A stretch of DNA of 64,000 nucleotides. Source: Clostridium gelidum (GTDB lineage: Bacteria > Bacillota > Clostridia > Clostridiales > Clostridiaceae). Shown here one piece after another: positions 8,868 to 18,018 of the stretch. A program made the position numbers and the translations under genes. Below the pieces are notes generated by a model, which saw only the letters and a program-made list of their open reading frames with translations, ran no database searches and was not told where the DNA came from. The stretch's first letter is position 1; every line of letters starts with the position of its first letter. The DNA is taken from the NCBI RefSeq assembly GCF_019977655.1, contig NZ_AP024849.1:5755001-5819000 (forward strand), read 5' to 3'.

Positions 8868-9437
8868 TTAAAAATCGTATTTAAAATAATCCTTAACAAA
8901 ATTAGCCATAGGGGCTTTGTCATTTTCCCCTCCGATAAAATCCAGATCCTTATCATAAAAATACAAATATGCTATACTTTTTTTCTCTTCAGATATTCCA
9001 ATCATGCCAAAGGATTTTGGAAATTGTGTATTAGATTTTTCGCTTCTATCTACAACTTTAAAATTATAACTATTTACTGAAAACTCATATTCAGGGATAA
9101 GATATATACTTTCATCAGATCTAAAATTAACTTTTTTATTTAAAAAAGTATATTTTTCTGCTAATTTATCTTTTTCTCTCTTATATGTTTCATCTTCATA
9201 TTTCACAATGAGAGCAACCGAGTGAGATTCAAAGAAAAACATTGATTTATGGGTATATTTGTATGTGATATTTTGATATTCAGGCAAATCATCAAGAGAT
9301 GGCATAATGTCTTTTGCATTTGAATCAATTAGGGTGCCACTGTTAAGATAATTTTTAAGATTTGAACTTGACTTGATATATCCAATAATGCAAAGAGTGA
9401 AAACAATCAATATAATAATTACATATTTCTTTCTCAT
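8868..9437 (-). CDS. Membrane-anchored hypothetical protein
   Basis: I do not recognise this 189-residue protein. It has an N-terminal hydrophobic helix (about 4-21, KKYVIIILIVFTLCIIGYI) after two basic residues and no lipobox Cys, so it is probably an anchored extracytoplasmic protein. The rest is mixed alpha/beta with many charged residues. ATG follows AAGGAG, 12 bases away. The nearest genes are 200-300 bases away on both sides, so it is likely transcribed alone. Confidence 0.7.
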   Translation of the reverse strand: MRKKYVIIILIVFTLCIIGYIKSSSNLKNYLNSGTLIDSNAKDIMPSLDDLPEYQNITYKYTHKSMFFFESHSVALIVKYEDETYKREKDKLAEKYTFLNKKVNFRSDESIYLIPEYEFSVNSYNFKVVDRSEKSNTQFPKSFGMIGISEEKKSIAYLYFYDKDLDFIGGENDKAPMANFVKDYFKYDF

Positions 9438-9741
9438 TTCAAATCATTTCTCCTTACTTCATAATTTACATTGGTGGAGTAACTACAAGCTTTTATTAGC
9501 ACACATTTATGAATATTGTGACTATACATAGTAGTTAGTTTTTTTCTAATAATACACTATTGTTCATTATATTTAAATCTCCGATTCAAAAGTATTGATT
9601 ATCCTTGCTTCGCAAAATCTTTAACTTTTTAAAAAAACATAATCATCTCCTAAAAAATTTCTGCTTATAGATTAATATTTTTTTAAGATTATACTTATTA
9701 TAGTCTATATTAAAAATAGAAATAATCTACACCCAATACTA
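9438..9741. other. Intergenic region without recognisable features
   Basis: About 300 bases of very AT-rich sequence between the hypothetical protein and the ATPase gene. Only weak inverted repeats are visible; I see no coding frame, RNA or good terminator. Confidence 0.4.
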
Positions 9742-10596
9742 TTAAAACTCGTTTTCATGTATTTTGAAAAAGTCATAATATATACGTACATTTTCTAATT
9801 CCGTCCATTGTTTTACATCAACAGGGTTTTCATCAAGGTTATATATTTTTGCTCCTCGCATTGCAAGCAGGAATGGCGAATGTGTTGATATAATAAACTG
9901 ACATCCTAAAAACCGTGCAGAGTCCTCAATAAAACGCATTAATTCCATCTGAAGTTTTGGAGAAAGACTGTTTTCAGGTTCATCCAATATATATAGTCCA
10001 TTTTCACCAATTTTTTCAATAAAATATCTGAATGCACTTTCCCCATTTGAATATTCCCTCACATTAGCCATCAATTCATTTCTCACAAACCGCGACTGCG
10101 TTTTACTTCTAGAATTATTTACTTTTTTTAGTTGCTCATAATCTTCTATAGACTTCATTTGGAAACGAGAATATTTCGCATCCAAATACTCTTCAAAGAT
10201 TTTTTCCCGTTTTTGGTCAATTCCTTCATTTAGATTACGAATATTTAGCATATAGTCAAATACATCATCGCTGGTAATAATTCTGCTATTTTCAGGGATG
10301 TCGGTTTCAAGATACATCTCACACATATTGACATAATCAGGATAAAAACTAGATTTATTATAGATAGAATCACGATTTATTCCTGTTTTTTCTGCTATGA
10401 CATTTAATGCCGTTGACTTTCCCGAACCATTTCCTCCATATAAAATCGTAACTGCCTCGAAATCAATTCTTTCAAGACCATGTGCTGATAATATCTTGAA
10501 TGGATAAAACGAGTCATAACAGGTTCTTTTTACCTCCATGAAAAAGTCAAACTCCATATCCTCATTGGGCAATGTAAAATTATTTAAATAAACCAT
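9742..10596 (-). CDS. AAA family ATPase (ABC/SMC-type fold, COG3910-like)
   Basis: Cytoplasmic ATPase of 284 residues with an ABC/RecF-type nucleotide-binding fold. Walker A is GGNGSGKST (54-62), a signature-like YSNGES lies near 182-187, Walker B is LYILDEPE (201-208), and the switch His is in ISTHSPF. It has no transmembrane partner and no TOPRIM nuclease domain, so it is neither a transporter ATPase nor a full OLD nuclease. Such stand-alone ATPases are common in Firmicutes and their role is not established. ATG follows AAGGAG. The DUF3795 gene lies 23 bases upstream and is probably cotranscribed. Confidence 0.8.
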   Translation of the reverse strand: MVYLNNFTLPNEDMEFDFFMEVKRTCYDSFYPFKILSAHGLERIDFEAVTILYGGNGSGKSTALNVIAEKTGINRDSIYNKSSFYPDYVNMCEMYLETDIPENSRIITSDDVFDYMLNIRNLNEGIDQKREKIFEEYLDAKYSRFQMKSIEDYEQLKKVNNSRSKTQSRFVRNELMANVREYSNGESAFRYFIEKIGENGLYILDEPENSLSPKLQMELMRFIEDSARFLGCQFIISTHSPFLLAMRGAKIYNLDENPVDVKQWTELENVRIYYDFFKIHENEF

Positions 10597-10619
10597 TCTT
10601 TTCTCCTTATAATAAATAA

Positions 10620-11021
10620 TTATTTTTGTCCTGTCCTTAATAGTTTTAAGACGATCTCTTCATTTTCAAGATTATCATACTCTTTATTATGTCCATACAA
10701 TATTCCATTTTCCTGATTTCTAATCAAATATTCTGCAAGCTTCGTAGTTCCTTCTTCCTTAATACAACGAACAAAGGCACGAATCCTAATATCATGAGTA
10801 TTACTAAACATATCCTTATTACAAGGAAAATCTTCACAATCCCAACACCCATTAATGTTTTTGTCTACACAACAATTATATTGATAACACCCCTCTTCAG
10901 ATAAATGTTTTCCACAACAATTTTTATTAGACTTGCAACCATCACATTTATCTGCTAAATGACATAATTTACACACCAGACCACAATAACCAATGCTTTT
11001 GCTTACTTCATTAATATCCAT
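10620..11021 (-). CDS. DUF3795 Cys-rich protein
   Basis: 133-residue soluble protein of the DUF3795 family, with an unusually Cys-rich first 75 residues: YCGLVC, CHLADKCDGC, CCGKHL, CYQYNCC and CWDCEDFPC. The spacing suggests metal (Zn or Fe-S) binding. No reaction is established for the family. ATG follows GGGGGAGA. It lies just upstream of the AAA ATPase in the same orientation. Confidence 0.82.
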   Translation of the reverse strand: MDINEVSKSIGYCGLVCKLCHLADKCDGCKSNKNCCGKHLSEEGCYQYNCCVDKNINGCWDCEDFPCNKDMFSNTHDIRIRAFVRCIKEEGTTKLAEYLIRNQENGILYGHNKEYDNLENEEIVLKLLRTGQK

Positions 11022-11079
11022 TCAACTTCTCCCCCATTAAATTTGTAATATATTACTCTTATAAAGAAATTACATACAA

Positions 11080-11517
11080 TTAAACTTTATTTATAAATTC
11101 CAATACTTTCTTATGTAAAAATGGTTGAATTAAAGGATAAGTCAAATCATCCGGTATATCATCGAATAATTTAATTTCATTTATCTCAAAATCAGGTAAT
11201 TAATCTAGTTTTTCTACTTCAGAATAAAATAATGCACCAAATGATTCAGTGTAATCTACTGTTTCATCTCTTTCTACTGAATATATACATACTGGTGTAA
11301 GATTAAACTCCTTTGCTCCTGTTTCTTCATACAATTCTCTTGCCGCAGTATCAACTATATTTTCATTTGGTTCTCTATGGCCTCCTGGTATTTCTAATGT
11401 CCGTCTCTTCTTATGCTTTACATAAATCCACTTTCCATTAAACTTTGCCATTATCACAGCAAATAATAATTTATTATCTTCTATTGTGTTTAATTCATAA
11501 AAATTTACTTTTAACAT
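11080..11517 (-). pseudogene. NUDIX hydrolase interrupted by an in-frame stop codon
   Basis: NUDIX pyrophosphohydrolase (ADP-ribose/nucleotide type) with an intact Nudix box: GGHREPNENIVDTAARELYEETG matches Gx5Ex7REUxEExG. Translation ends at a TAA at 11200-11202 after EVEKLD. The same frame then continues with LPDFEINEIKLFDDIP and on to HKKVLEFINKV before a second stop at 11080-11082, restoring normal family length (about 145 residues). This is a single nonsense change, not a frameshift. The ATG at 11517 has AGGAGGAGA upstream; the ATG at 11535 contains that site itself. The truncated 105-residue product keeps the catalytic box and could be partly active. Confidence 0.78.
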
Positions 11518-11574
11518 TTCTTTTCTCCTCCTCAATCAATACCTTATAGTTTATAATAACAATCCGTCTTAATT

Positions 11575-12249
11575 TTATTTAACACCATCTATTTCTAACT
11601 TTAATCTAATAAAATATTCATCCATAAATTTTAATCTCTCTTTTCCTATTTCTTTTGCTTTCTCTGTATATAATTTATCTGGAATTTTTTTAAATTTCAC
11701 CTCATACTCAATAAAAGGTGTATGTTTTGTAACATCTTTCAATCTTCCATTTTCAACTGCATTGCATTTAAGATATTCATCAAGAGATTCATTTGCTATT
11801 AACCTTTGTCCAAATTGTCCTGCTAACATAAAAGTACGAGCAATTCCACTTGCTCCTATAACATCAAGTTTATCTGAATCAAAAAGGATTTTTGCTTCTA
11901 TAGTATTAGGCTCATTCCCTGTTCTAAATCTATGTGCTATAATACAGTGCTTTATCTTCTCTATTTTTTCTTCTTCATATTCTAATTTTCTTAGTATATC
12001 TTCTGCAATCACACTACCTAAAACTGCATGATCAATTTCTCCTGTTTTATCTTGGCTCTCTTCCACTCTTGAAATATCATGTAATAATGCTGCTGGAATG
12101 AGTATTTCTAAATCAACGTCTTTCTCATATTTTGCAAGTAATAAACAAAGATTATAAACTCTAAATACATGATCTAAATTATGTGCTGAGCACGTTAATT
12201 TTTGCTCCACAATTTCCACAATTTTTTTGTGTTTCTCTTCCATATTCAT
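11575..12249 (-). CDS. HD domain phosphohydrolase
   Basis: Metal-dependent HD-superfamily hydrolase of about 224 residues. The metal ligands are H in NLDHVFRV, the HD pair of AALLHDISR, and a later conserved Asp (FDSDKLD). It resembles YedJ/YpgQ-type nucleotide phosphohydrolases; the substrate is unknown. The start is uncertain: the frame is open to 12318, but an AGGGATGG stretch upstream and the conserved N-terminus favour the ATG at 12249. It is a single gene. Confidence 0.82.
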   Translation of the reverse strand: MNMEEKHKKIVEIVEQKLTCSAHNLDHVFRVYNLCLLLAKYEKDVDLEILIPAALLHDISRVEESQDKTGEIDHAVLGSVIAEDILRKLEYEEEKIEKIKHCIIAHRFRTGNEPNTIEAKILFDSDKLDVIGASGIARTFMLAGQFGQRLIANESLDEYLKCNAVENGRLKDVTKHTPFIEYEVKFKKIPDKLYTEKAKEIGKERLKFMDEYFIRLKLEIDGVK

Positions 12250-12412
12250 ATATATTACCATCCCTTTTATAAAATACTTCCATGAATACAGATTATCAAA
12301 CATATGTTCTTTTGTCAAATTATACAGTAATTAACATATAGTAAGACGGGATTAATATTCCTGTAAAAAAATTGTATCAAATTACGAAAATCACCCTTAA
12401 TTTCGAACAAAA

Positions 12413-12479
12413 AAAGAGCATAAATTCGAATTAAGAAAACCGACCCAAAGGCTCTGTTTCTATCGCTTTTATGCTCTTT
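12413..12479 (-). terminator. Large terminator hairpin after the serA-DUF1015 operon
   Basis: Twelve-bp outer stem AAAGAGCATAAA/TTTATGCTCTTT (12413-12424 with 12468-12479) around a 43-base interior that can form a nested AGAAAC/GTTTTCT and GAGCC/GGTC hairpin. On the minus strand the stem runs into a T7 tract. It lies about 70 bases past the DUF1015 stop codon. Its interior is larger than in a typical terminator. Confidence 0.7.
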
Positions 12480-12550
12480 ATTTCATTCTGTTTTAGGTTC
12501 TGTTTTTTTACTGCTCCGCAACCTAGTCAATCTTTTTTTGACGGGGACAA

Positions 12551-13807
12551 TTATTTTAATTTATGAACAAACAATCCACTTCTAAGCTTAGGTTCAAACC
12601 ATGTTGATTTCGGTGGCATCACTTCTCCAATATCTGCAACGCTCATTATATCCCTAACTTCAGTAGGATACATTGAGAATGCTATCTTCATGTCTTTGTT
12701 TGCTCTTCTTTCAAGCTCTTTAAGACCTCTAATTCCACCAATGAAATCTATTCTATCTGATGTTCTTACATCTTCAATTCCTAAGATAGGTGTTAAGACA
12801 TTGTTTTGAAGTATTGCAACGTCTAGACTATCAATTGGATCTTCAGCATTGTAAATACCATCTTTAGCTTCCAATACATACCATTTATTTTCTACATACA
12901 TTCCAAATGTATGCTTCTTAGCTGGTTTAACTGGTTCGGAACTTTTTGCTTCTGTTACAGTAAACTTTTCTTCAAGTTTTCCAATTAACGCATCTTTAGT
13001 CAACCCATTCAAATCTTTAACTACTCTGTTATAGTCCATAACCATTAAATCATTATCTGGGAATGCAACTGCTAAGAAATAATTAAATTCTTCATTACCA
13101 GTATAATCTGGTTTTTCTGCTCTTCTCTTAAGTCCAACCTTTACAGCAGATGCTGATCTATGATGTCCATCTGCAATATATAAGTAATCTACTTCTTTAA
13201 ATAAATCAACTATTTCACTTATGATAATTTCATTATCAATTACCCAAACAATATGACTTATTCCATCTTCAGCTACAAAATTATATACAGGCTTTCTCTT
13301 ACTCTCATTTTGAATCCAAGCATCTATTATTTCTGATGCAATTTGATCTTCTTTATATGTTAAGAAAATAGGTCCTGTATTTGCATCACAATAATCAACG
13401 TGATTAATTCTATCTTCTTCTTTATCTGCTCTAGTAAATTCATGCTTTTTAATAATATTGTTCATATAATCATCAATGGAAGCACAAAATACTATTCCTG
13501 TTTGGGATCTTCCATTCATTATTTGTCTATATATGTATAAGCAAGGTTTCTCGTCTTGAGTATATTCTCCATCGGTTATCATTCTATCAAGGTTTTCTCT
13601 AGCCTTTTCATAGACTTTTGGATCATGTGCATCTATTGCTGGATCCAAATCTATTTCAGGTTTATCAACATGAAGAAATGAATGTGGATTTCCAACTACC
13701 ATTTCTCTTGCTTCATCGCTATTCATTACATCATAAGGCAAAGCTGCTATTTTTGTAGCTAATTCTGCAACTGGTCTTATTCCCTTAAAAGCTTTAACTA
13801 TTGCCAT
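12551..13807 (-). CDS. DUF1015 family protein
   Basis: 418-residue soluble protein of the DUF1015 family, recognisable by the N-terminal FKGIRP and PYDVMNSDEAR, the IYRQ segment, and ADGHHRSASA near the middle. It follows serA after 20 bases and is coregulated with serine biosynthesis in many clostridia. A role in amino-acid or phosphoserine metabolism is inferred from context only. ATG is preceded by GGGAGGA. Confidence 0.9.
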   Translation of the reverse strand: MAIVKAFKGIRPVAELATKIAALPYDVMNSDEAREMVVGNPHSFLHVDKPEIDLDPAIDAHDPKVYEKARENLDRMITDGEYTQDEKPCLYIYRQIMNGRSQTGIVFCASIDDYMNNIIKKHEFTRADKEEDRINHVDYCDANTGPIFLTYKEDQIASEIIDAWIQNESKRKPVYNFVAEDGISHIVWVIDNEIIISEIVDLFKEVDYLYIADGHHRSASAVKVGLKRRAEKPDYTGNEEFNYFLAVAFPDNDLMVMDYNRVVKDLNGLTKDALIGKLEEKFTVTEAKSSEPVKPAKKHTFGMYVENKWYVLEAKDGIYNAEDPIDSLDVAILQNNVLTPILGIEDVRTSDRIDFIGGIRGLKELERRANKDMKIAFSMYPTEVRDIMSVADIGEVMPPKSTWFEPKLRSGLFVHKLK

Positions 13808-13827
13808 TGAAAATTCCTCCCAAATAA

Positions 13828-14736
13828 TTATATATTAAAGAATTCCTTAATTACTGAAACTACTTCTTCACCAATTCTTGTTTGAGCTTCTTCAGTTGCA
13901 GCTCCAATATGTGGTGTAACGCTAACTTTTGCATGGTTAATTAATGCTTCATTCTTAGTTGGTTCTTGTTCAAATACATCAATTCCAGCTCCAGCAATTT
14001 CTCCATTATTAAGAGCTTCAAGTAATGCTGCTTCATCAACAACTTTACCTCTAGCACAGTTAATAACATATGCAGTACTTTTCATTAATTCTAATTCTTT
14101 CTTTCCAATTAATGAACCTGCTGCTTTGTCATATGGTACGTGAAGTGAAATAAAGTCTGAAGTCTTTAATACTTCTTCTAATGATACAAAGTCATAATCT
14201 AAATCATCATGTTTTCCTTCAATTGTATAATATATAACAGTCATCCCTAAAGCTGTAGCTTTCTTAGCTAAAGATTGACCTATTCTTCCCATTCCAACAA
14301 TTCCAAGTGTTTTACCTGCAATTTCAGTTCCTTGGTATTTCTTTTTATTCCATTCACCATTTCTCATAGTGTAGTTAGATATAGCAATAAATCTTGCTAA
14401 TGCAAACATATGACCAATTGCAAGTTCTGCAACTGAATCTGAACTAGCTGAAGGTGTATTTTTTACAGCTACTCCAATTGCTTCTCCAGCAGGTATATCT
14501 ATATTGTCTATTCCAACACCAGCTCTTATAGCTAATTTTAATTTTCCGCCTTCTTCTGCTTTAAATACATCAGAAGTAAGAGTTGTAGCTGATCTAATAA
14601 CTATTGCATCGAAATCCTTTAATTTTTCTCCTAATATGTCTTGTTCAAAATGTTCATTAATAACCTCTGCGCCCAATGCTCTTAATGCTTCAATTGATGC
14701 GTTTTCTAATCCGTCGTTTGTTAATACTCTAATCAT
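13828..14736 (-). CDS. serA: D-3-phosphoglycerate dehydrogenase, short form
   Basis: NAD-dependent D-2-hydroxyacid dehydrogenase that oxidises 3-phosphoglycerate, the first step of serine synthesis. The 302 residues contain the Rossmann motif GIVGMGRIGQ (about 145-154), RAGVGIDNID, the catalytic Arg in NCARGKVVDE, the conserved Glu region, and the His in TPHIGAATEEA. It is the short type without a C-terminal ACT domain, so feedback inhibition by serine through ACT is not expected. It is the first gene of a serA-DUF1015 pair; the frequent partner serC is not in the window. The Shine-Dalgarno is AAGGGGGA. Confidence 0.92.
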   Translation of the reverse strand: MIRVLTNDGLENASIEALRALGAEVINEHFEQDILGEKLKDFDAIVIRSATTLTSDVFKAEEGGKLKLAIRAGVGIDNIDIPAGEAIGVAVKNTPSASSDSVAELAIGHMFALARFIAISNYTMRNGEWNKKKYQGTEIAGKTLGIVGMGRIGQSLAKKATALGMTVIYYTIEGKHDDLDYDFVSLEEVLKTSDFISLHVPYDKAAGSLIGKKELELMKSTAYVINCARGKVVDEAALLEALNNGEIAGAGIDVFEQEPTKNEALINHAKVSVTPHIGAATEEAQTRIGEEVVSVIKEFFNI

Positions 14737-15212
14737 TTTTAAAAAATCCCCCTTAATTTAAATATGCTTATTACTTTAATATTTCTCTACATAATTTTAT
14801 GATCTGTCTAACTATTATAAAATTTCAAAACACACAAACCGATATTCCCCATCAAAACTATCTGAATTGTGATTACACAACTACATTATAAATCAAAAAA
14901 CTATTCTTGTGTAAGCAATTCTTTAAGTTCTGCAAATATCAATCTGCCTTTAAACATTAATAAATATTTTAACCTTTAATCTATTATATTCATTATCTAC
15001 TTAAAACTTGTTTTTTATATTCTACTACTTATTTAGTTTTAATTCAATACTTTGTTGTGCTGAATGATGATTTTAGTTGATAGTTATATATTTTTCTATC
15101 AATATATGACTATCATTGTTAAAGTTTTCTTCACATACTTATCAAATTAATATCCATTTCAATAACTATAGTCGCCTTAACTCTAAACCTTTTAATTATC
15201 AAATATAAAAAA
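14737..15212. other. Intergenic region upstream of serA
   Basis: About 475 bases between serA and the opp terminator. It includes a TATAAT on the minus strand without a good -35 box. I looked for a T-box or other leader riboswitch upstream of serA and see none. No coding frame is supported. Confidence 0.4.
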
Positions 15213-15248
15213 ATGCTATTTCAAACACATTTGCATTTGAAATAGCAT
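15213..15248 (-). terminator. Terminator of the opp operon
   Basis: Thirteen-bp perfect stem ATGCTATTTCAAA/TTTGAAATAGCAT (15213-15225 with 15236-15248), followed by T7 on the minus strand, 20 bases after the oppA stop codon. Confidence 0.88.
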
Positions 15249-15268
15249 CTTATTTTAAGTTATATAAA

Positions 15269-16930
15269 TTATTTTTTTCCTTCTATATAAGCTTTATCAA
15301 AGTATATGAATCTAAGTGGAGATACTCTTACACCCTTAACATAGCTCTTGATTCCTCTTGTTTGATTAGTATACCATAAAGGGATAATTGGCATATCTTC
15401 CATTAATAAATCTTCTGCTTGATGAAGCATTTCCATTCTCTTCTTAGCATCTGCTTCATTCTTTGCATTATGAATTAATTCAATATACTTAGGATTATTA
15501 TATCCTGGATCATTTTGTGCTGATTCTGGTGTGAACATATCTAAGAATGTCATTGGATCTACATAATCACCTGTCCATCCACCTCTTGCAACTTCGTATT
15601 GCTTATTAGTTCTTGTTGTTTGGAATACTTTCCATTCTTGAGTTTGAAGTTCAACATTAAACCCAGCCTTCTTTAACATATCTTGGATAGGTTGATATCT
15701 AGCCCCATTACCGCCTTCTGGATTGTACAATATTGTCATTTGTGGTAATCCTTCACCATTAGGATATCCAGCTTCAGCTAATAACTTCTTAGCTTCTTCT
15801 ACATTCCCCTTTGGATCGAAGTATTGCTTACTAGCAAACACTTTTCCATCTGCATCAAGAATACTGTCTGGTATAAATCCATGAGCTGGTGTTGGATGAT
15901 TTTTTATAACATTTTCAGTAATTGCTGTTCTGTCTATAGCAAGTGACATTGCTTTTCTTATTCTTATATCACTTAATACTTTAGCAGCATCTGGATTTAC
16001 TTCTTTAGCTTTATCTGAAATATTGATATTTATATAATCAGTTGATAAATCTTTAAACTGAGTTGCACTTCCATCCTTTATTGCTGCTTCAACTTCAGGT
16101 TCTGGAACATCATATACCATATCAAATTGACCTGCTTTAAAACTTGCCCATGCTGATGTAGGTTCAGTAACCATCTTCATTGTTAATTTATTAAGCTTAA
16201 CACCATCTTTTGATACATAATTTTCATTCTTTTCTAATACAATTTGGTCTTTAATCTTATAATCTGTAAATTTGAAAGGTCCATTAGAAACTAAAGTTTT
16301 AACATCAGTTGCCCAATCTTTATTGCTTTCAACAATCTTTTGTTCTACTGGCATATATGTTGGACCAGCTGTTAATTCTAAGAAATATGGACATGGTCCT
16401 GCTAAAGTAACTTCTAATGTAGTATCATCAGTTGCTTTAACCCCAACTTGATCTGCTGTTCCTTTTCCAGTATTATATTCACTTCCGCCTTTAAGGTATA
16501 ACATTTGGAATGAGTATTCAGATGCTGTTTCTGGATTTAATACTCTTTTCCATGCATATTCAAAATCGCTTGCCTTAAGTGGATCTCCATTTGACCATTT
16601 AAGATCTTTCTTTAAATGAAAAGTATATTTCAATCCATCTGGAGACACTTCCCATTTTTCAGCTTGACCTGGAATTGCTTTATCATTGTCGTCTAACTTA
16701 GCTAAACCTTCAAAAGCATTTACTGCTATAATAGCCCCATCCACTGATTGATTTAATCCTGGATCTAAAGTCTTTGTGTCTGCCGCTAAATTAAATACTA
16801 ATTCTTGTTTCTCTCCAGCTGGTGCTGCACCTTTGTCAGTAGTTTTAGAACCACAACCAACTAATACTGAAAGTCCAATTGTTGTCGCTAAAGCTATTGC
16901 GCAAATTTGTTTTACTTTGCTCTTTTTCAT
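15269..16930 (-). CDS. oppA: Oligopeptide ABC transporter substrate-binding lipoprotein
   Basis: Cell-surface peptide-binding lipoprotein (SBP_bac_5 family), 553 residues. The lipobox is VLVGC, with a basic n-region and Cys at about 26. The mature domain shows NLAADTKTLDPGL, the YTFHLKKDLKWSNGDPL family motif, and the C-terminal DMPIIPLWY. It delivers peptides to OppBC. It is the last gene of oppBCDFA. The 107-base gap after oppF could permit separate expression of this abundant protein. Dipeptide specificity is possible. Confidence 0.93.
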   Translation of the reverse strand: MKKSKVKQICAIALATTIGLSVLVGCGSKTTDKGAAPAGEKQELVFNLAADTKTLDPGLNQSVDGAIIAVNAFEGLAKLDDNDKAIPGQAEKWEVSPDGLKYTFHLKKDLKWSNGDPLKASDFEYAWKRVLNPETASEYSFQMLYLKGGSEYNTGKGTADQVGVKATDDTTLEVTLAGPCPYFLELTAGPTYMPVEQKIVESNKDWATDVKTLVSNGPFKFTDYKIKDQIVLEKNENYVSKDGVKLNKLTMKMVTEPTSAWASFKAGQFDMVYDVPEPEVEAAIKDGSATQFKDLSTDYININISDKAKEVNPDAAKVLSDIRIRKAMSLAIDRTAITENVIKNHPTPAHGFIPDSILDADGKVFASKQYFDPKGNVEEAKKLLAEAGYPNGEGLPQMTILYNPEGGNGARYQPIQDMLKKAGFNVELQTQEWKVFQTTRTNKQYEVARGGWTGDYVDPMTFLDMFTPESAQNDPGYNNPKYIELIHNAKNEADAKKRMEMLHQAEDLLMEDMPIIPLWYTNQTRGIKSYVKGVRVSPLRFIYFDKAYIEGKK

Positions 16931-17037
16931 TAATATTTCCCCCTTAATTAATTATTTATTATATAATAACTGTTTAAGTTGCTATTGCTAAAACTTCTTA
17001 ACAGTATACTATGCAAATTATTTATTATTATACATTT

Positions 17038-18018
17038 TTAATCATATAAATGACATGCTACAAAATGTCCTGGCTTAACTTCCTTTAATTCTGGATCAAT
17101 TTCAGAACAAATTGGTTTTGCATATCTACATCTACCTTTAAATCTACATCCTGGTGGTGGATCTATTGGTGATGGAATATCTCCTTCTAATATGATTCTT
17201 TTATTATTTTTAGCAACATCCGGATCTGGTATTGGCACTGCTGAAAGTAATGCTTGTGTATATGGATGTAAACCTTCTGAATATACTTGATTACTTTCTC
17301 CCTTTTCAACCATTCTTCCTAGGTACATAACTCCAATATGAGTTGATATATGTTTAACCATTGAAAGGTCATGAGCTATGAAAAGATAAGTCAATCCTAA
17401 TTCTTCTTGAAGTTCTTCAAGCATGTTTACAACTTGCGCTTGTATTGAAACGTCAAGAGCTGAAATTGGCTCATCGCAAACTATCAATGATGGTTCTACA
17501 GCTAATGCTCTTGCTATACCTATTCTTTGTCTTTGTCCTCCTGAAAATTCATGAGGATATCTATTTATATGGTCACTTGCAAGCCCTACTTTTGATAATA
17601 AACTTCTTATTCTTTCTGTCCTTGCTCCACCTGTTAGTAATTTATGTACATCAATCGCTTCTCCAATTATATCTCCAACAGTCATTCTTGGATCCAATGA
17701 TGCATATGGATCTTGAAAAATCATTTGCATTTCTTTTCTTAAAGGAATCATTTCTTTTACTGAATTTTTTGTTATATCTTTTCCATTAAAAATTATTTGT
17801 CCAGATGTTGGTTCATAAAGCTTTAATATTGTTCTTCCTGTAGTTGTCTTACCGCATCCCGACTCACCTACAAGCCCTAAAGTTTCTCCTCTTTTAAGTG
17901 TAAATGAAACTCTATCCACTGCCTTAACATAGCTTTTAGCACCAAATAAGCTCTTCTTTGCAGGGAAGTATTTACATAAGTCTTTAACTTCTAAAATTAT
18001 ATCTTTATTATCTTCCAC
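17038..18018 (-). CDS. oppF: Oligopeptide ABC transporter ATPase OppF
   Basis: 326-residue ATPase with Walker A GESGCGKTT, Q-loop in IFQDPYASLDPRMTVG, signature FSGGQRQRIGIARAL, Walker B LIVCDEPISALD, and the C-terminal oligopeptide-transport extension with PPGCRFKGRCRYA and a Cys cluster (C..C...C) that can hold an Fe-S centre or metal. It pairs with OppD. Its ATG overlaps the oppD stop by one base, indicating translational coupling. Confidence 0.95.
   Translation of the reverse strand: MEDNKDIILEVKDLCKYFPAKKSLFGAKSYVKAVDRVSFTLKRGETLGLVGESGCGKTTTGRTILKLYEPTSGQIIFNGKDITKNSVKEMIPLRKEMQMIFQDPYASLDPRMTVGDIIGEAIDVHKLLTGGARTERIRSLLSKVGLASDHINRYPHEFSGGQRQRIGIARALAVEPSLIVCDEPISALDVSIQAQVVNMLEELQEELGLTYLFIAHDLSMVKHISTHIGVMYLGRMVEKGESNQVYSEGLHPYTQALLSAVPIPDPDVAKNNKRIILEGDIPSPIDPPPGCRFKGRCRYAKPICSEIDPELKEVKPGHFVACHLYD

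Noticed and set aside
12520..12552. GACGGGGACA-like sequence with similarity to 8826-8838 (GACGTGGACA)
   Set aside because: Short match in AT-rich DNA. It recalls sequences near REP-associated transposases but no transposase or second good copy is here.
14737..15212. T-box or other leader upstream of serA
   Set aside because: No AGGGUGG or antiterminator-like sequence is visible.
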